This document shows, piece after piece, positions 27,994 to 36,567 of a DNA stretch of 64,000 bases. The notes under the pieces were generated by a model. The model saw only the letters and a program-made list of their open reading frames with translations. It was not told where the DNA came from and ran no database searches. How positions within the stretch are numbered: the first letter of the stretch is position 1; every line of letters starts with the position of its first letter. This stretch comes from Kaistella carnis (GTDB lineage: Bacteria; Bacteroidota; Bacteroidia; Flavobacteriales; Weeksellaceae): the NCBI RefSeq assembly GCF_003860585.1, contig NZ_CP034159.1, positions 806,001 through 870,000 on the forward strand. The letters are read 5' to 3'. The position numbers and the translations under genes were made by a program.

Positions 27994-29142
27994 CTAAACA
28001 GATCGTAAAATAATTTTACTTTTTAGAGATTGTGTGAATATTAAATAATGTTCTCCCCCATCTTTAATTTTATATTTTTTCTTTATTTCATCGGGTGTTA
28101 AGGGATAATTTTTTGAAATAATATTATACTTTTCTCCCTTCTTAACTGCTTTTGATTCTATAATCTCAATTCTTAAAATTCTTCCCGGAAAATCCGTCCT
28201 TAAATCATCTGAAGTATAAAAATGTGTATTTGGGTGCAGTTTTTTCAAATTAAAATGTTCCGAAATACTATTGAAACCGCCTGATTTTAAAACTGCATTG
28301 TTTGGAATATACAAATACTGCAAAGGTTCTGAGTATTCCGAAACAGCTTCCTTCTCCCAATGATACTGAAATGAAAAAGATGGCTCATCACTCTCAAGAT
28401 TTGTGCAGGTAATCAATTTATTTTCTCCATTTTGATTCTTTTTAAGAAAAACCAATAATTCTTTCACTTCATTTTTAACGGCAATAATTTGAATTTCCAC
28501 AATATGATTCAACACCGATATGAGGTAAGAAATATCGATGAGCGGTGAAAGTTTGATGAGCACTTCATTCGAAAAATTGAATAGCTGATCCTGAATTTCT
28601 AATAGATTGGGAGATAGATCTTCCAAAAGAAATTTCTTATTTTTATGTTCGTCTCTTCGCGCAGGATCCAAATAAATTAAATCAAATTTATCCTGATTTT
28701 TTGCAAGAAAATTTTCTAAATTTTCATTAATAAAATTTGCGTTTCTATTTAAAACCGTCCAGTTGTGCTTTACAATTTCTAATAACTCGGTGTTTTGCTC
28801 GACTAACGTGACCTCTTCAAATTTTTGAGATAAAAAATACGCATCAATTCCAAAACCTGAAGTTAGATCGAGAAACTTTTTACCTTCAAAATTTCCAGCT
28901 TTAAATTCAGCAGTTGCCTGCGAAGAAGCTTGTTCTAAATTCAAATTCGGTGGGAAAACAATATTATCCTTTAAAAGAAAAGGAAATTTTTTCAGCGCAA
29001 CTTTTTTTCCTTTGATCTGTTGCACCAGTTGTTGCATCATCACCTCTGGAAAAGGCGATTTTTTCAATAACAAAGAATGCAAATCCGTATTTAGATTTGC
29101 ATTGATATATTCTTGAATTTCTCTACTAAGGATATCTTTCAC
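27994..29142 (-). CDS. THUMP-like/class I SAM-dependent methyltransferase
   Basis: A 382-residue protein starting at a GTG at 29142. Motif I is FLDLTSGFGIDAYFLSQ, the ribose-binding acidic residue is in VTLVEQNTELLEI, and the catalytic-pocket motif is LIYLDPARRD. The C-terminal ~100 residues (FNLKKLHPNTHFYTSDDL) resemble the THUMP-like domain attached to these enzymes in Bacteroidota. An RNA substrate is plausible from the domain but not shown. It has no obvious operon partner. Confidence 0.78.
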   Translation of the reverse strand: MKDILSREIQEYINANLNTDLHSLLLKKSPFPEVMMQQLVQQIKGKKVALKKFPFLLKDNIVFPPNLNLEQASSQATAEFKAGNFEGKKFLDLTSGFGIDAYFLSQKFEEVTLVEQNTELLEIVKHNWTVLNRNANFINENLENFLAKNQDKFDLIYLDPARRDEHKNKKFLLEDLSPNLLEIQDQLFNFSNEVLIKLSPLIDISYLISVLNHIVEIQIIAVKNEVKELLVFLKKNQNGENKLITCTNLESDEPSFSFQYHWEKEAVSEYSEPLQYLYIPNNAVLKSGGFNSISEHFNLKKLHPNTHFYTSDDLRTDFPGRILRIEIIESKAVKKGEKYNIISKNYPLTPDEIKKKYKIKDGGEHYLIFTQSLKSKIILRSV

Positions 29143-29247
29143 TTTATTTTTTTAACCACAAAAGTCAAAAATTTTCTTTTGCAGACATGAAATCAGTCGT
29201 CTTTAAATTAAAAAAAAGATCAAAATCTCAAGCATTCTTGGCATACA

Positions 29248-30414
29248 TTATTCAAACATTTCTGCTAACCGAACTGCTTTAATTTCGTTTTCAGAATACA
29301 TTTCTTCTACAGATTTCGTTTTCTCTAATTTCGGGTACAGATTAACCCCAATGATTTTAATTCTTCCTTCTTCTACCCAACTTTGTTCTTTAACCGACTG
29401 ATTGTAAATTTGTTGCTGAATCCAACCACATTTTAAAAGTTCACAGTAACCGCCCTTTTCTTCAATTTCTAAAAATCGTTTCCAGGCTCTTTCTGCAAAC
29501 TGCTGGGTCACATCATCTATATAATAGCTGCCATTTCCGGCATCTTCAAAAACATTAATAATACTTTCGTAGGCTAAAACGATTTGTTGTTTGAAAGAAA
29601 TTTCTTCGGAAACAGAATCAGCGTTTTCAATTTTATAATCGTTGCTAAAAACAGCATCTGCTCCACCAATCATTGCAGCAGAAAGCTCCAGCGTAGATCG
29701 AATCAGATTATTTTCAGGATCCTTTTTGGATTTATTGCGTAAAGTAGTCTCGGAAAAAATAAAAGGAATTTCATTTAAACCAAATTCCTTAGAAAATTGG
29801 TTGAAAATTAATTTTAAAGTCCTAATCTTCGAAATCTCAAAGAAATAATTTGCTCCAACTGCTGTTTTAAAAACAATTTTATTTAAAATATCTGCACCAA
29901 ATATTTCTGTCAGTTCTTTTGTTTTTGCCAAGGCGATTGCCAATTGTTGTGTAATTGATGCGCCGGCATTCTGATGAAGGGAAATATCAATTCCAATATT
30001 TCTTTCGAAATTTTTCTCTAAAAGTTCCTTGACCAACTGTTCGTTCACTGCACCCTTTTCATCTGCAGAAAAAACATCAACTAAAGAAAAATAACGGTTA
30101 TTTTCGTCAATAGAAATATGTTCTGCTAAATCCTTATTGTTGACGAACAGCACTTTCTCTTCAAGATCTTCCACATTTTCATTTAAAAGAAATGCAAAAA
30201 CATTTTCTTCTGAACTTTCGTGATATAAAGAAACCAAATGCGTAGATTCTTCTACCTTTGGTAAATTCGTTAAGGGTTTTGGTACCGAATCATAATAAGG
30301 TTTTACCGTGATATCCTCCAGATTTTCTTTGGATAAGATCTCATAGATATTTTCGGTTTTCAATTGCTTTTGAACGACCTCTTCCCAGTCTTGAAGTGGA
30401 GTTTTTTTAAACAT
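29248..30414 (-). CDS. mutA: Methylmalonyl-CoA mutase, small (beta) subunit-like
   Basis: A 388-residue protein whose central region (about 120-330) matches the TIM-barrel of the mutase, including ISLHQNAGASITQQLAIALA, SAAMIGGADAVFSN and the C-terminal YYIDDVTQQFAERAWKRFLE. It lacks a cobalamin-binding domain, as expected for the non-catalytic subunit, and is shorter than many beta subunits. The catalytic subunit gene is not in this window. The holoenzyme interconverts methylmalonyl-CoA and succinyl-CoA in propionate metabolism. Confidence 0.85.
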   Translation of the reverse strand: MFKKTPLQDWEEVVQKQLKTENIYEILSKENLEDITVKPYYDSVPKPLTNLPKVEESTHLVSLYHESSEENVFAFLLNENVEDLEEKVLFVNNKDLAEHISIDENNRYFSLVDVFSADEKGAVNEQLVKELLEKNFERNIGIDISLHQNAGASITQQLAIALAKTKELTEIFGADILNKIVFKTAVGANYFFEISKIRTLKLIFNQFSKEFGLNEIPFIFSETTLRNKSKKDPENNLIRSTLELSAAMIGGADAVFSNDYKIENADSVSEEISFKQQIVLAYESIINVFEDAGNGSYYIDDVTQQFAERAWKRFLEIEEKGGYCELLKCGWIQQQIYNQSVKEQSWVEEGRIKIIGVNLYPKLEKTKSVEEMYSENEIKAVRLAEMFE

Positions 30415-30475
30415 ATTTAAATGACGCCAAATTGGCTTTTATCTAATTATTAAATTCTGCAAATAGCAATCTATT

Positions 30476-30826
30476 TTACTTATTCACCGCTTTTGTACTG
30501 TCAACGACCAAAATAAAGATTTCTTCATTTGGTTTTTTCATAAAATAATTTTCCCGGGCGTATTTTTCTTTCTCCGCTTTATTATTCATCAACTTCTTAT
30601 AAAATTCGGCGTTTTTCTCATACTCCGATTTATAATAAGCCAATTGATCTTCATACTTATTTACTTCACCATTCAACTCATTAATTACCAAAAACGAGGT
30701 GCTGTCAAAAAAAACCATCCAACCTAAAAAAAGAACAATCGTCACGAAATATTTATTCAAAATATATTTTTGAAAAAATTTCACTTTCGGTGATTTGGGT
30801 TTTATTTCTTTAATTAAGTCTTCCAT
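30476..30826 (-). CDS. FtsB/DivIC-family septum formation protein
   Basis: A 116-residue bitopic protein with a cytoplasmic N-terminus, one membrane helix (about 29-48, FVTIVLFLGWMVFFDSTSFL) and a periplasmic coiled coil (about 50-85). It ends ARENYFMKKPNEEIFILVVD, the conserved DivIC/FtsB tail. The family links FtsL and FtsQ at the division site. It starts 1 bp after the udk stop, so the two genes are transcribed together. Confidence 0.85.
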   Translation of the reverse strand: MEDLIKEIKPKSPKVKFFQKYILNKYFVTIVLFLGWMVFFDSTSFLVINELNGEVNKYEDQLAYYKSEYEKNAEFYKKLMNNKAEKEKYARENYFMKKPNEEIFILVVDSTKAVNK

Positions 30827-30827
30827 T

Positions 30828-31445
30828 TTAGTGCGTTTTTTTCAATGTATTATTGATAACAGTCGAAAGAAAATCAATAGCAACCGTATTTTGCTTCATA
30901 TTGGGTACAATCAAATCGGCTTCGTTTTTCGAAGGCTCTATAAATTCCTGATGCATTGGTTTCAAAGTCGTTTGGTAACGGTGTAAAACTTCCTGCAAAT
31001 CACGGCCGCGTTCTTGCGTATCACGTCTAATTCTACGAATCAACCTTTCATCTGAATCTGCATGAACAAAAACCTTTAAATCATATTCTTTCAACAATTC
31101 AGAATTGGTAAGAACCAAAATTCCTTCTACGATCAATACATTTCTTGGGTCTACAGAAACATGATCACCAGTTCTGGAATGCGTAACAAAAGAATACAAA
31201 GGCTGCTCAATGGTCTCCCCATTTTTTAGGGCTTTTACATGTTGAATGAGCAAATCAAAATCAATAGATTTAGGATGATCATAATTTAAAACCTCTCTTT
31301 CAGCTAAGGTTAAATTGGGATTATCGTGATAGTAATTATCCTGAGAGAGTACATTAACACCTTCTGTATTGAGTTGCTGAAGAATTTTGTTTACAACAGT
31401 AGTTTTCCCTGATCCGGTTCCTCCTGCAATTCCGATAACGAGCAT
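30828..31445 (-). CDS. udk: Uridine kinase
   Basis: A 205-residue P-loop kinase with the Walker A motif GIAGGTGSGKTTVVNKI at residues 5-21. It carries LSQDNYYHDN, NYDHPKSIDFDLL, the uridine-pocket segment PLYSFVTHSR and RRIRRDTQERGR. It phosphorylates uridine and cytidine in pyrimidine salvage. The length is standard. It is followed immediately by the DivIC-like gene, a pairing common in flavobacteria. Confidence 0.95.
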   Translation of the reverse strand: MLVIGIAGGTGSGKTTVVNKILQQLNTEGVNVLSQDNYYHDNPNLTLAEREVLNYDHPKSIDFDLLIQHVKALKNGETIEQPLYSFVTHSRTGDHVSVDPRNVLIVEGILVLTNSELLKEYDLKVFVHADSDERLIRRIRRDTQERGRDLQEVLHRYQTTLKPMHQEFIEPSKNEADLIVPNMKQNTVAIDFLSTVINNTLKKTH

Positions 31446-31522
31446 AAAAATAGTTTTTACAAAGATAAGATTTTGTCTTAAATTTTTAAGTAAAACTCAA
31501 TTATAATTCAAAACAGAAGAAT

Positions 31523-32143
31523 TTATCCTCTTTGTTCAATATTGAAAATATAATAAATTACCGCAACTACGCGCGCCAAAAACTCGCGAGACTGATTTCT
31601 GTAATAGCTGTTATTTGCTGAAACGTCCTGCGCATCAAAGCCCAACGCATTCATTCCATTATTTCGGGCATAAAATAATGCGCGTAAATTATGAAAGCCC
31701 TGAGATACGATAATAACGTCTTTTTCGTGAAAAACCTCAATACAATTCTTAATGCTGGCTTGTGTTTTAAAACCTTTTGGATCTTCGCTGATGATATTTT
31801 CGGGAACACCTTCCTGGTAAACCAGATAATTTTTCATCGCTGCAGGTTCGTCATAGCCGCGGCTTTTTTCCCCGCTGACGATTATTTTTTTTATTTTGCC
31901 ATGATGATACAAAAGTGCAGTAGCGTCCATCCTGGCAGTGAAATAGGGATTAGAAAGACCGGATTTCATTTTAGGAGAAGTTCCTAAAATAAGCGCCGTT
32001 TCCCGGGGAGGAATTTTAGAGATCTTCGTATAAGTTCGTCCGTTCGTTACTGCAAAAACCCAAATATTAGCTAAAACCATCAATAAAATCCCAATTTCGA
32101 TGAGATTAAATAATGATTTGAAAAGGTCTAATATTTTTTTCAA
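31523..32143 (-). CDS. SanA/YdcF-like DUF218 membrane protein
   Basis: A 206-residue protein with an N-terminal membrane anchor (about 14-34, LIEIGILLMVLANIWVFAV). A DUF218 domain follows: ALILGTSPKMKSGLSNPYF, KIKKIIVSGEKSRGYDEPAA and IIVSQGFHNLRALFYA. SanA-like proteins affect envelope permeability and vancomycin sensitivity in enterobacteria; the reaction is unknown. It uses a TTG start at 32143, needed to include the membrane anchor, and begins 6 bp after the flavodoxin reductase stop, so the two are probably co-transcribed. Confidence 0.78.
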   Translation of the reverse strand: MKKILDLFKSLFNLIEIGILLMVLANIWVFAVTNGRTYTKISKIPPRETALILGTSPKMKSGLSNPYFTARMDATALLYHHGKIKKIIVSGEKSRGYDEPAAMKNYLVYQEGVPENIISEDPKGFKTQASIKNCIEVFHEKDVIIVSQGFHNLRALFYARNNGMNALGFDAQDVSANNSYYRNQSREFLARVVAVIYYIFNIEQRG

Positions 32144-32149
32144 AATGCT

Positions 32150-33274
32150 TTAATTTAAATCAAAATTAACTTTAATTTTTTTACTTAAAACGACGGACAT
32201 ACAGGCCAATATTCTTCCGGAAGCCTCTTCTTTCGTGGTCAGATATTCATTTTCCAATAATTCTACTTCTCCTTCTTCTAAGATACATTCGCAACTCCCA
32301 CAAATTCCGGATTTACAGGAATAAGGAACAGGAAATTTCTGAATTAAAAGTTGTTGCAACAACTTTATTTTATTGTCCTTTAAAGTTGTGGAATATTCAT
32401 TGTTAAAAAGTTTAAAATCAACCGAGATATCATTAATTAAAGGAAACTCTTTTTCAATGGGATAAATATCTTCATTAAATTCTTCAAACAATTCAAAATG
32501 AATATTTTTCTTTAAAATACCGTGGTGATAACAGGCGTTGGCTATTGATTTTATCATTTCTCCTTTTCCACAGATCAAAACGGCATCTACGGCATCCCAA
32601 ATTGTACTTTCTTCATCAGTATCATCTAACTGCAAAATTTGATTGATGATGAGTGCGACCTTTTTAGCATCTAATCGTCCTTCAAAAAGTCCGTTGCCAA
32701 CTTTTTCCTGAGAATAAAAGTAATGAATTTCTAATCGATCCGGGTATTTCTGAACCAATTCTTCAAGTTCTTGTTTAAAAGCCACTTCTTTTTTAGTCCG
32801 ATTTCCATAGAAAAGAAAAAGACGTGTTCGATGTTCGGTGCGTAAAATATTTTTAAGATGACTCAAAATTGGGGTAATTCCAATTCCACCGGCGAAGGCC
32901 ACGATCGTCCTAAATTCATGCGGTTTCGCAATCAAAGTAAAGCGTCCCCGGGGTTCCGAAACTTCTACTTCATCCCCTACTTTCAGATTTTGAAAAAGGG
33001 TATTTGCGAAACTTTCCTCGCTGTTGATTTTAATTCCTAAGGTAATTACTTTTTCAAATGGTGCCGAGGTCATTGAAAAATCCTTTTGAATAATTTTGCC
33101 TTCAGATTCAAATTTTAGAGTTATATATTGCCCGGCTTCAAAATCATATTGAGACGCGAGTTCAGAAGGAATTTCAAATTCAAGCGAAAAGGTATTTTTG
33201 GTCAGTTCTTGCTTTTTCGCTAATTTTAGGCGGTGAAATTCTATTTGTCTGGCTTTTGGTACTAGATTTTCCAT
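32150..33274 (-). CDS. Flavodoxin/ferredoxin-NADP reductase with C-terminal 2Fe-2S domain (PaaE-like)
   Basis: A 374-residue flavoprotein. The FAD-binding region contains FEAGQYITLKFE and KDFSMTSAPFE. The NAD(P)-binding region contains VAFAGGIGITPILSHLK and LFYGNRTKKE. A plant-type ferredoxin domain ends the protein, with CKSGICGSCECILEEG and ILACMS supplying four Cys. The architecture matches the PaaE/HmpX group that moves electrons from NAD(P)H to oxygenases or other partners. No oxygenase gene is adjacent, so the partner is unknown. Confidence 0.88.
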   Translation of the reverse strand: MENLVPKARQIEFHRLKLAKKQELTKNTFSLEFEIPSELASQYDFEAGQYITLKFESEGKIIQKDFSMTSAPFEKVITLGIKINSEESFANTLFQNLKVGDEVEVSEPRGRFTLIAKPHEFRTIVAFAGGIGITPILSHLKNILRTEHRTRLFLFYGNRTKKEVAFKQELEELVQKYPDRLEIHYFYSQEKVGNGLFEGRLDAKKVALIINQILQLDDTDEESTIWDAVDAVLICGKGEMIKSIANACYHHGILKKNIHFELFEEFNEDIYPIEKEFPLINDISVDFKLFNNEYSTTLKDNKIKLLQQLLIQKFPVPYSCKSGICGSCECILEEGEVELLENEYLTTKEEASGRILACMSVVLSKKIKVNFDLN

Positions 33275-33306
33275 ATTTAAGATGATTCAAAAATAATAAA
33301 AATAAA

Positions 33307-33876
33307 ATGAAAAAGTTAATTTTAAGCGTATTGTTTATTTCAGCATTATCGGCTTGTAATAAGGAAACGAAAGTAAGCGAATCAAGTAATTCTACTACCG
33401 ATTCTACTATGATTGTTGATTCTGCAAATGAAGAAGTTTCAACTGCTGCTTTCAAAAAAGTAGAATGGACTCCGGAGGAAACGTCGAAAATGTTGGGAAA
33501 ACAAAATAATGATACACTATATGTGACCAACTTTTTCGCAACTTGGTGTGGACCTTGTGTAAAAGAAATTCCACATTTTAAGGCAAAAATGGCCGAAATG
33601 AAATCGCAGCCCGTTAAATTTACTTTTGTAAGTTTAGACGATAAAAAAGATTGGGACGGTGCCGTACCAAAATTTGTGGCAGAACATGGACTGGAAAATC
33701 ATGTGGTTCTTCTGGATGGTTCAGCACTTGGTACCGAATTTTTTCCCGCCAACTTTAAACAATGGGACGGCGGCGCAATTCCCTTTACTTTTATGAGAAA
33801 AGGTGATAAAACCGATGAGACTTTAGGTTCAATGAGCGAAGAAATGTTGACGGAAAAACTGAATTCTTTTCAATAA
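33307..33876 (+). CDS. Thioredoxin-like (TlpA/ResA-type) lipoprotein
   Basis: A 189-residue protein with a lipoprotein leader, lipobox ISALSAC (Cys about residue 17), then a Ser/Thr-rich linker to about residue 55. The thioredoxin-fold domain carries the redox motif FFATWCGPCVKE (CxxC about residues 79-82) and the cis-Pro region GGAIPFTF. It probably reduces or isomerises disulfides, or supports cytochrome maturation, in the periplasm. It is transcribed divergently from the flavodoxin reductase and has a strong terminator. Confidence 0.88.
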   Translation: MKKLILSVLFISALSACNKETKVSESSNSTTDSTMIVDSANEEVSTAAFKKVEWTPEETSKMLGKQNNDTLYVTNFFATWCGPCVKEIPHFKAKMAEMKSQPVKFTFVSLDDKKDWDGAVPKFVAEHGLENHVVLLDGSALGTEFFPANFKQWDGGAIPFTFMRKGDKTDETLGSMSEEMLTEKLNSFQ

Positions 33877-33892
33877 GCAAAAGCACGAATTA

Positions 33893-33936
33893 ACGCAAAG
33901 AAAATCCTATCGAGGTATTTTCTTTGCGTTTTTTTT
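33893..33936 (+). terminator. Terminator after the thioredoxin-like gene
   Basis: A perfect 13-bp stem, ACGCAAAGAAAAT with ATTTTCTTTGCGT, followed by a T-run, 17 bp after the stop at 33876. Confidence 0.9.
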
Positions 33937-33958
33937 GTTTAAAATTAAGGTTTGCAAA

Positions 33959-34933
33959 ATGACTAAAAATTTCAAATTGATCACCATTTTTATCGTCCTC
34001 GGAATTTTGATTTCGATCGTGGTGAATTTGAATGTCGGTTTTATGGATTTGAATTTTTCGGATTTTTTTTCCTCCAGTTCTGAAAATTCTCAAATTGCTC
34101 AACTTCGTATCAATCGTATTTTGGTGATGATGTTGGCGGGAATTTCAATTCCGACTTCGGGATTTTTATTGCAGGAATATTTTCAGAATCCTTTGGCTGG
34201 TCCTTCCGTTTTAGGAATTACGTCTGTAGCGAGTTTGACTGTCGCCTTTTATATTTTCTTTTCTAAAGATTTCATACTCTCAGAATTTTTACAAAATAGC
34301 TTTTTAAGTTTTTCAGCGATTGGCGGAAGTTTATTTTTAATGGTCATTCTATTGGCGTTCGCCGGGCGCTTTCAGGACAAATCCTTTCTGATTATTTTCG
34401 GATTTTTGATCTCTGCTTTAGCCGGCGCTGTTGTTTCTATTTTGCAGTTTTATGCTGAAAATCAAAGTTTAAAAAATTATATTCTCTGGAGTTTTGGTGC
34501 GAATAATCAGGTTTCGAAAAATCAGATTATTGTCCTTTCAATGATCATTTTGATCGGATTAGTATTGAGTTTCAAAACCATCAAACCTTTGATTGGAAAT
34601 TCCTTAGGAACGGCTTATGCCCAGAGTTTAGGAGTTAATTTGAAAAACTTAAAGTATCTAGTCATTATTTCATCGTCGCTTTTATCGGCGTCGGTAACCG
34701 CATTTTTGGGTCCTATTTTATTTATCGGAATTGTGGTTCCGCATTTTTGCAGAATGCTTTTTAATCCGGCAAAACTCTGGCAACAATGGATTTTAAACAT
34801 GTTATTAGGAATATTAATTATGGAATTCTTTTCAATTATTTCTGAATCCACGCAGTTTCCTTTGAATGTGATTACGTCGTTATTTGGAATTCCTGTGATT
34901 TTGACGATGATGTTGAAAAAATCTAAAGCTTAA
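33959..34933 (+). CDS. FecCD-family iron/siderophore ABC transporter permease
   Basis: About 324 residues with eight to ten membrane helices. The signature RINRILVMMLAGISIPTSGF and GYLQEYFQNPLAGPS-like segment (LQEYFQNPLAGPSVLGITS) identify the BtuC/FecCD family, as do FLGPILFIGIVVPHFCRML and the helical end. It forms the membrane channel for ferric siderophore or cobalamin uptake. I start at the ATG at 33959 instead of a TTG at 33935 that lies against the preceding terminator. The ATPase partner is at 35534; the binding protein is not in the window. Confidence 0.9.
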   Translation: MTKNFKLITIFIVLGILISIVVNLNVGFMDLNFSDFFSSSSENSQIAQLRINRILVMMLAGISIPTSGFLLQEYFQNPLAGPSVLGITSVASLTVAFYIFFSKDFILSEFLQNSFLSFSAIGGSLFLMVILLAFAGRFQDKSFLIIFGFLISALAGAVVSILQFYAENQSLKNYILWSFGANNQVSKNQIIVLSMIILIGLVLSFKTIKPLIGNSLGTAYAQSLGVNLKNLKYLVIISSSLLSASVTAFLGPILFIGIVVPHFCRMLFNPAKLWQQWILNMLLGILIMEFFSIISESTQFPLNVITSLFGIPVILTMMLKKSKA

Positions 34934-34940
34934 TGTTTCT

Positions 34941-35008
34941 TTTAAACGCAAAGGCGCAAAATATTTCTACCTTTAATAAAATTAAGACGCAAACTCGGCT
35001 TCGCCGAT
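34941..35008 (+). repeat. Left inverted repeat of the GxxExxY cassette
   Basis: The outer block TTTAAACGCAAAGGCGCAAA (34941-34960) and inner block AAGACGCAAACTC...GCCGAT (34984-35008) are separated by 23 bases. Both recur inverted on the right side at matching spacing. Confidence 0.8.
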
Positions 35009-35033
35009 TGGAATGAAATTAATTTAAAACACA

Positions 35034-35423
35034 ATGGAATTAAGCGAAAATGAACTTTCAAAAATTGTATTTGAATTGGGTTTAAAAATTCATCGACGAT
35101 TAGGTGCCGGTCTTTTTGAAAATGTTTATGAAGAATGTCTCTTTTACGAGTTACAGAAATCTGGTCTAAAAGCAGAAAAGCAAAAAGTTTACCCAATGAT
35201 TTATGATGAATTGAAAATCGAAAACGCATTCAGAATTGATATCATTGTGGAGAATAAATTAATTCTGGAAATTAAAGCTGTAGAATTTCTGAATGATACA
35301 CACAAAGCTCAACTTTTAACTTATTTAAAAATGACAGGATGCAGATTAGGTCTATTAATAAATTTTAGAACCGATGTCTTTAAGAACGGAGTTAAACGAG
35401 TCGTCAACGGTTTACCGGAGTAA
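35034..35423 (+). CDS. GxxExxY protein (PD-(D/E)XK nuclease-like fold)
   Basis: A 129-residue protein. The name motif is seen in GAGLFENVYEECLFYEL. A nuclease-like core follows: FRIDIIVENKLILEIKAV supplies the Asp, Glu and Lys of a PD-(D/E)XK pattern. The end (LLTYLKMTGCRLGLLINFRT) is conserved in the family. Function is unknown; a nuclease activity is suggested by the fold only. It is the sole gene of an inverted-repeat-bounded unit lodged in a transporter operon, on the same strand as the operon. Confidence 0.88.
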   Translation: MELSENELSKIVFELGLKIHRRLGAGLFENVYEECLFYELQKSGLKAEKQKVYPMIYDELKIENAFRIDIIVENKLILEIKAVEFLNDTHKAQLLTYLKMTGCRLGLLINFRTDVFKNGVKRVVNGLPE

Positions 35424-35450
35424 AAGATATTAGGTGATAAATCTGTCCCC

Positions 35451-35516
35451 ATCGGCGAAGCTGACCTTGCGCCTTCATAAAGTTTACTTTTAAAACCTTT
35501 GCGCCTTTGCGTTAAA
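35451..35516 (-). repeat. Right inverted repeat of the GxxExxY cassette
   Basis: The inner block at 35451-35475, read on the minus strand, starts AAGGCGCAAGGTC and ends CTTCGCCGAT; it matches the left inner block at 21 of 25 positions. The outer block at 35498-35516 shares the 15-mer ACGCAAAGGCGCAAA with the left end. The gap between blocks is 22 bases, against 23 on the left. Confidence 0.8.
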
Positions 35517-35533
35517 TAACACTTAGTGAAAAA

Positions 35534-36457
35534 ATGTTTCTACAATTAAAAAACACAACAATTGGTTATAAAACTCCTTTACTTAAAGAAGTTAATACTA
35601 GCTTGGCTTTAGGTGAGATCTGTCTTTTAATTGGAAACAACGGCGTTGGGAAAACAACTTTAATTAAAACTATTCTTAATCAAACTGATTTATTAAAAGG
35701 TGAAGTTTTACTCAATGGAATAAAGACGGAAATGCTTTCATCCAAAGAAATGGCAGAACAAGTTGCGGTTGTTTTTTCAAAGTCGCAAATTCCAGCCAAT
35801 TATACCTTACGCGATTTAATTTCTTTCGGGAAATACATTCATTATCCTTATTATTTTGAACTGAAAGAATCTGATCAACAGGAAGTTGAAGAAATTATTG
35901 AAAGCCTGAATTTAAGTCAATATCGAGATTTTCAGTTGAGTCAACTTTCAGATGGCAATCTTCAGAAAGCATTCATTGGTCGCGCTTTAGCACAGAACTC
36001 ACCGATGATTATTTTAGATGAACCAACAACGCATTTAGATGAAGAAAACAAAATCATTATTCTTAAATTACTTCGGAATTTAGCGAAAACGCAAAATAAA
36101 CTCATCCTCTTTTCTTCGCACGACTGGAGATTAGCAAAAGAATTTGCCGACAAAATATGGCTTATCAGCAATGAAAAACTTCACGCTGGAATTACAGAAG
36201 AGATTCTTTTAAACCATAACGAATTACTCAATCCAAACATTTTTCATTTTAACGAAGGATTTGTTGCGCCACAAATTTTCGCACCGGAATTACATACAGA
36301 AATGCTCTACTCTTTTCTGCAAAAAAACTTCAAAACTGATCTGTCCGCAGTTAAATTTACGTTTACCGAACCATTTTGGGAGATTTCAAACAATCATATT
36401 CAATATAAATGTGATTCTTTTGAAGAAATTGCTGAATTCCTTCGAAACCTTCATTAA
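35534..36457 (+). CDS. ABC transporter ATP-binding protein (FecE/BtuD-like)
   Basis: A 307-residue ATPase. Walker A is LIGNNGVGKTTLIK, the Q-loop region follows near VVFSKSQIP, the signature is LSQLSDGNLQKAFIGRALAQ (S-D-G-N variant), Walker B is MIILDEPTTHLD, and the H-loop is LFSSHDWRLA. The C-terminal ~80 residues form an extension beyond the ATPase domain. With the permease at 33959 it should energise uptake of an iron chelate or corrinoid. The two genes are separated by the GxxExxY cassette. Confidence 0.88.
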   Translation: MFLQLKNTTIGYKTPLLKEVNTSLALGEICLLIGNNGVGKTTLIKTILNQTDLLKGEVLLNGIKTEMLSSKEMAEQVAVVFSKSQIPANYTLRDLISFGKYIHYPYYFELKESDQQEVEEIIESLNLSQYRDFQLSQLSDGNLQKAFIGRALAQNSPMIILDEPTTHLDEENKIIILKLLRNLAKTQNKLILFSSHDWRLAKEFADKIWLISNEKLHAGITEEILLNHNELLNPNIFHFNEGFVAPQIFAPELHTEMLYSFLQKNFKTDLSAVKFTFTEPFWEISNNHIQYKCDSFEEIAEFLRNLH

Positions 36458-36483
36458 ATCCTCATTCCTTCAACGTTTCAAAA

Positions 36484-36503
36484 GTACTATGCATGCATAG
36501 TAT
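36484..36503. promoter_or_regulatory. Candidate MarR operator, distal site upstream of marR
   Basis: GTACTATGCATGCATAGTAT, a near-perfect 20-bp palindrome; core TATGCATGCATA at 36488-36499. Its centre is 84 bp from that of the proximal site, close to eight helical turns, so a repressor could contact both on one face of the DNA. Confidence 0.75.
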
Positions 36504-36567
36504 TATGCTTTTCATACCTTTTAACTGTTTGATTTCTAGTTATTAACAAAAATTTAACAATTTAAAT

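Larger units (their letters stand above)
34941..35516. mobile_element. Candidate single-gene cassette carrying GxxExxY, bounded by inverted repeats
   Basis: A 576-bp unit between an ABC permease and its ATPase. The two ends are imperfect inverted repeats of about 66-68 bp, and one GxxExxY gene is the only content. Removing the unit would leave about 25 bp between permease and ATPase, a normal operon spacing. No transposase and no clear target-site duplication are visible. Mobility is therefore an inference from the repeats and the placement. Confidence 0.6.

Noticed and set aside
33935..33958. TTG start for the FecCD permease
   Set aside because: It lies in the T-run of the preceding terminator and adds residues not expected in the family; the ATG at 33959 is better.
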